This document shows positions 63,701-64,000 of a stretch of DNA of 64,000 nucleotides, one piece after another; the stretch's first letter is position 1, and every line of letters begins with the position of its first letter. This DNA is from Ifrita kowaldi (taxonomy: Eukaryota > Chordata > Aves > Passeriformes > Cinclosomatidae), in assembly GCA_013398055.1 (NCBI GenBank), contig VZRS01000341.1, positions 402,370-466,369 of the forward strand, read 5' to 3'. The position numbers and the translations under genes were made by a program. The notes beneath the pieces are model-generated. The model saw only the letters and a list, made by a program, of their open reading frames with translations. It was not told the origin of the DNA and searched no databases.

Positions 63701-64000
63701 TTAGTCAACGTAGCAGCTTCAGAGGTCAGAGAGAAAGAGAAAGTGAGTCATGCAGAGCAGAGCTGAAAATGGTGACGAGAGAAAAAGGGGCGGTGCCGCA
63801 TTCCTCGCGCGCAGCTTAAAAATACTTTTTGCATGCCGTGGTAAGAAATTGTAATACCGCAAACTGTTTGTCTCTTTAATTCATTTGAAGTAACATGGGG
63901 GGATGAATAATTCACGTGTGACCCGTGAAAATTGTGAAGAGTGCCCATGCCAGGCTGAGTAGAAGCATTTAAAGGCATTTTAGAGACTTGTGACAAAAAA
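63701..64000. other. Sequence downstream of the LTR, unassigned
   Basis: Purine-rich DNA (GAGAGAAAGAGAAAGTGAG and following), then a CpG-bearing piece near 63790-63820, then ordinary AT-rich sequence. It might be the LTR tail, an internal proviral leader or host DNA. No open frame of known type is present. Confidence 0.4.

Noticed and set aside
1..64000. CRISPR arrays, bacterial-type operons, ribosome binding sites
   Set aside because: The sequence is vertebrate nuclear DNA. No regularly spaced repeats or prokaryotic gene structure are present.
1..64000. tRNA, rRNA, snRNA and microRNA genes
   Set aside because: No A-box/B-box pair, rRNA block or long precursor-type hairpin was noticed by eye. 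A covariance-model search would be decisive.
1..64000. A previously undescribed gene system
   Set aside because: No cluster of genes exists in the window to support one. The only unexplained coding-like signals are the isolated segments at 38.05, 53.6 and 59.06 kb.

Overview
This is single-copy, moderately AT-rich vertebrate nuclear DNA, most likely from a bird and probably a songbird. Two pieces carry the tail of avian CR1 retrotransposons: a TCATAGAATCAT start followed by the TGGTTTGGGTTGGAAGGGA core. Several long-terminal-repeat (LTR) insertions resemble the endogenous-retrovirus LTRs common in passerines. The passerine assignment is an inference from repeat style, not from a gene.

No protein-coding gene can be supported. 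No open frame shows a recognisable protein domain or reads like a known family. GC-rich, CpG-rich patches, which could otherwise suggest promoters, all fall inside LTRs. The window therefore looks like intergenic DNA or the inside of a very long intron. Three minus-strand open segments (about 38.05-38.22 kb, 53.6-54.3 kb and 59.06-59.25 kb) are listed as weak candidates only.

Layout. 1-25.2 kb: unique sequence with an exact 44-bp tandem duplication at 7.44 kb, a small local duplication at 9.6 kb, several hairpins, AT-rich homeodomain-motif-rich stretches, and one CR1 tail at 22.4 kb. 25.2-40.3 kb: a cluster of four LTRs, three of them with good target-site duplications or near matches (25235-26092 plus, ATGGC; 31539-32577 minus, GTTTG; 33771-34166 plus, near match; 39631-40260 minus, TACATA). 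This block also holds a CR1 tail at 34.3 kb and a decayed CR1 ORF2 piece at 38.9 kb. 40.3-63.2 kb: unique sequence with one CR1 tail at 57.7 kb. 63.2 kb to the end: a fifth LTR whose downstream end is not resolved.

The four better-defined LTRs look like solo LTRs: no gag, pol or env reading frame lies between them. The two largest are in opposite orientation, share their 3' half and differ in their 5' half. I looked for RNA genes, CRISPR-like arrays, satellite arrays, immune-type gene clusters and other novel systems and saw none. The most useful leads are the LTR structures and the two splice-site-flanked open segments.
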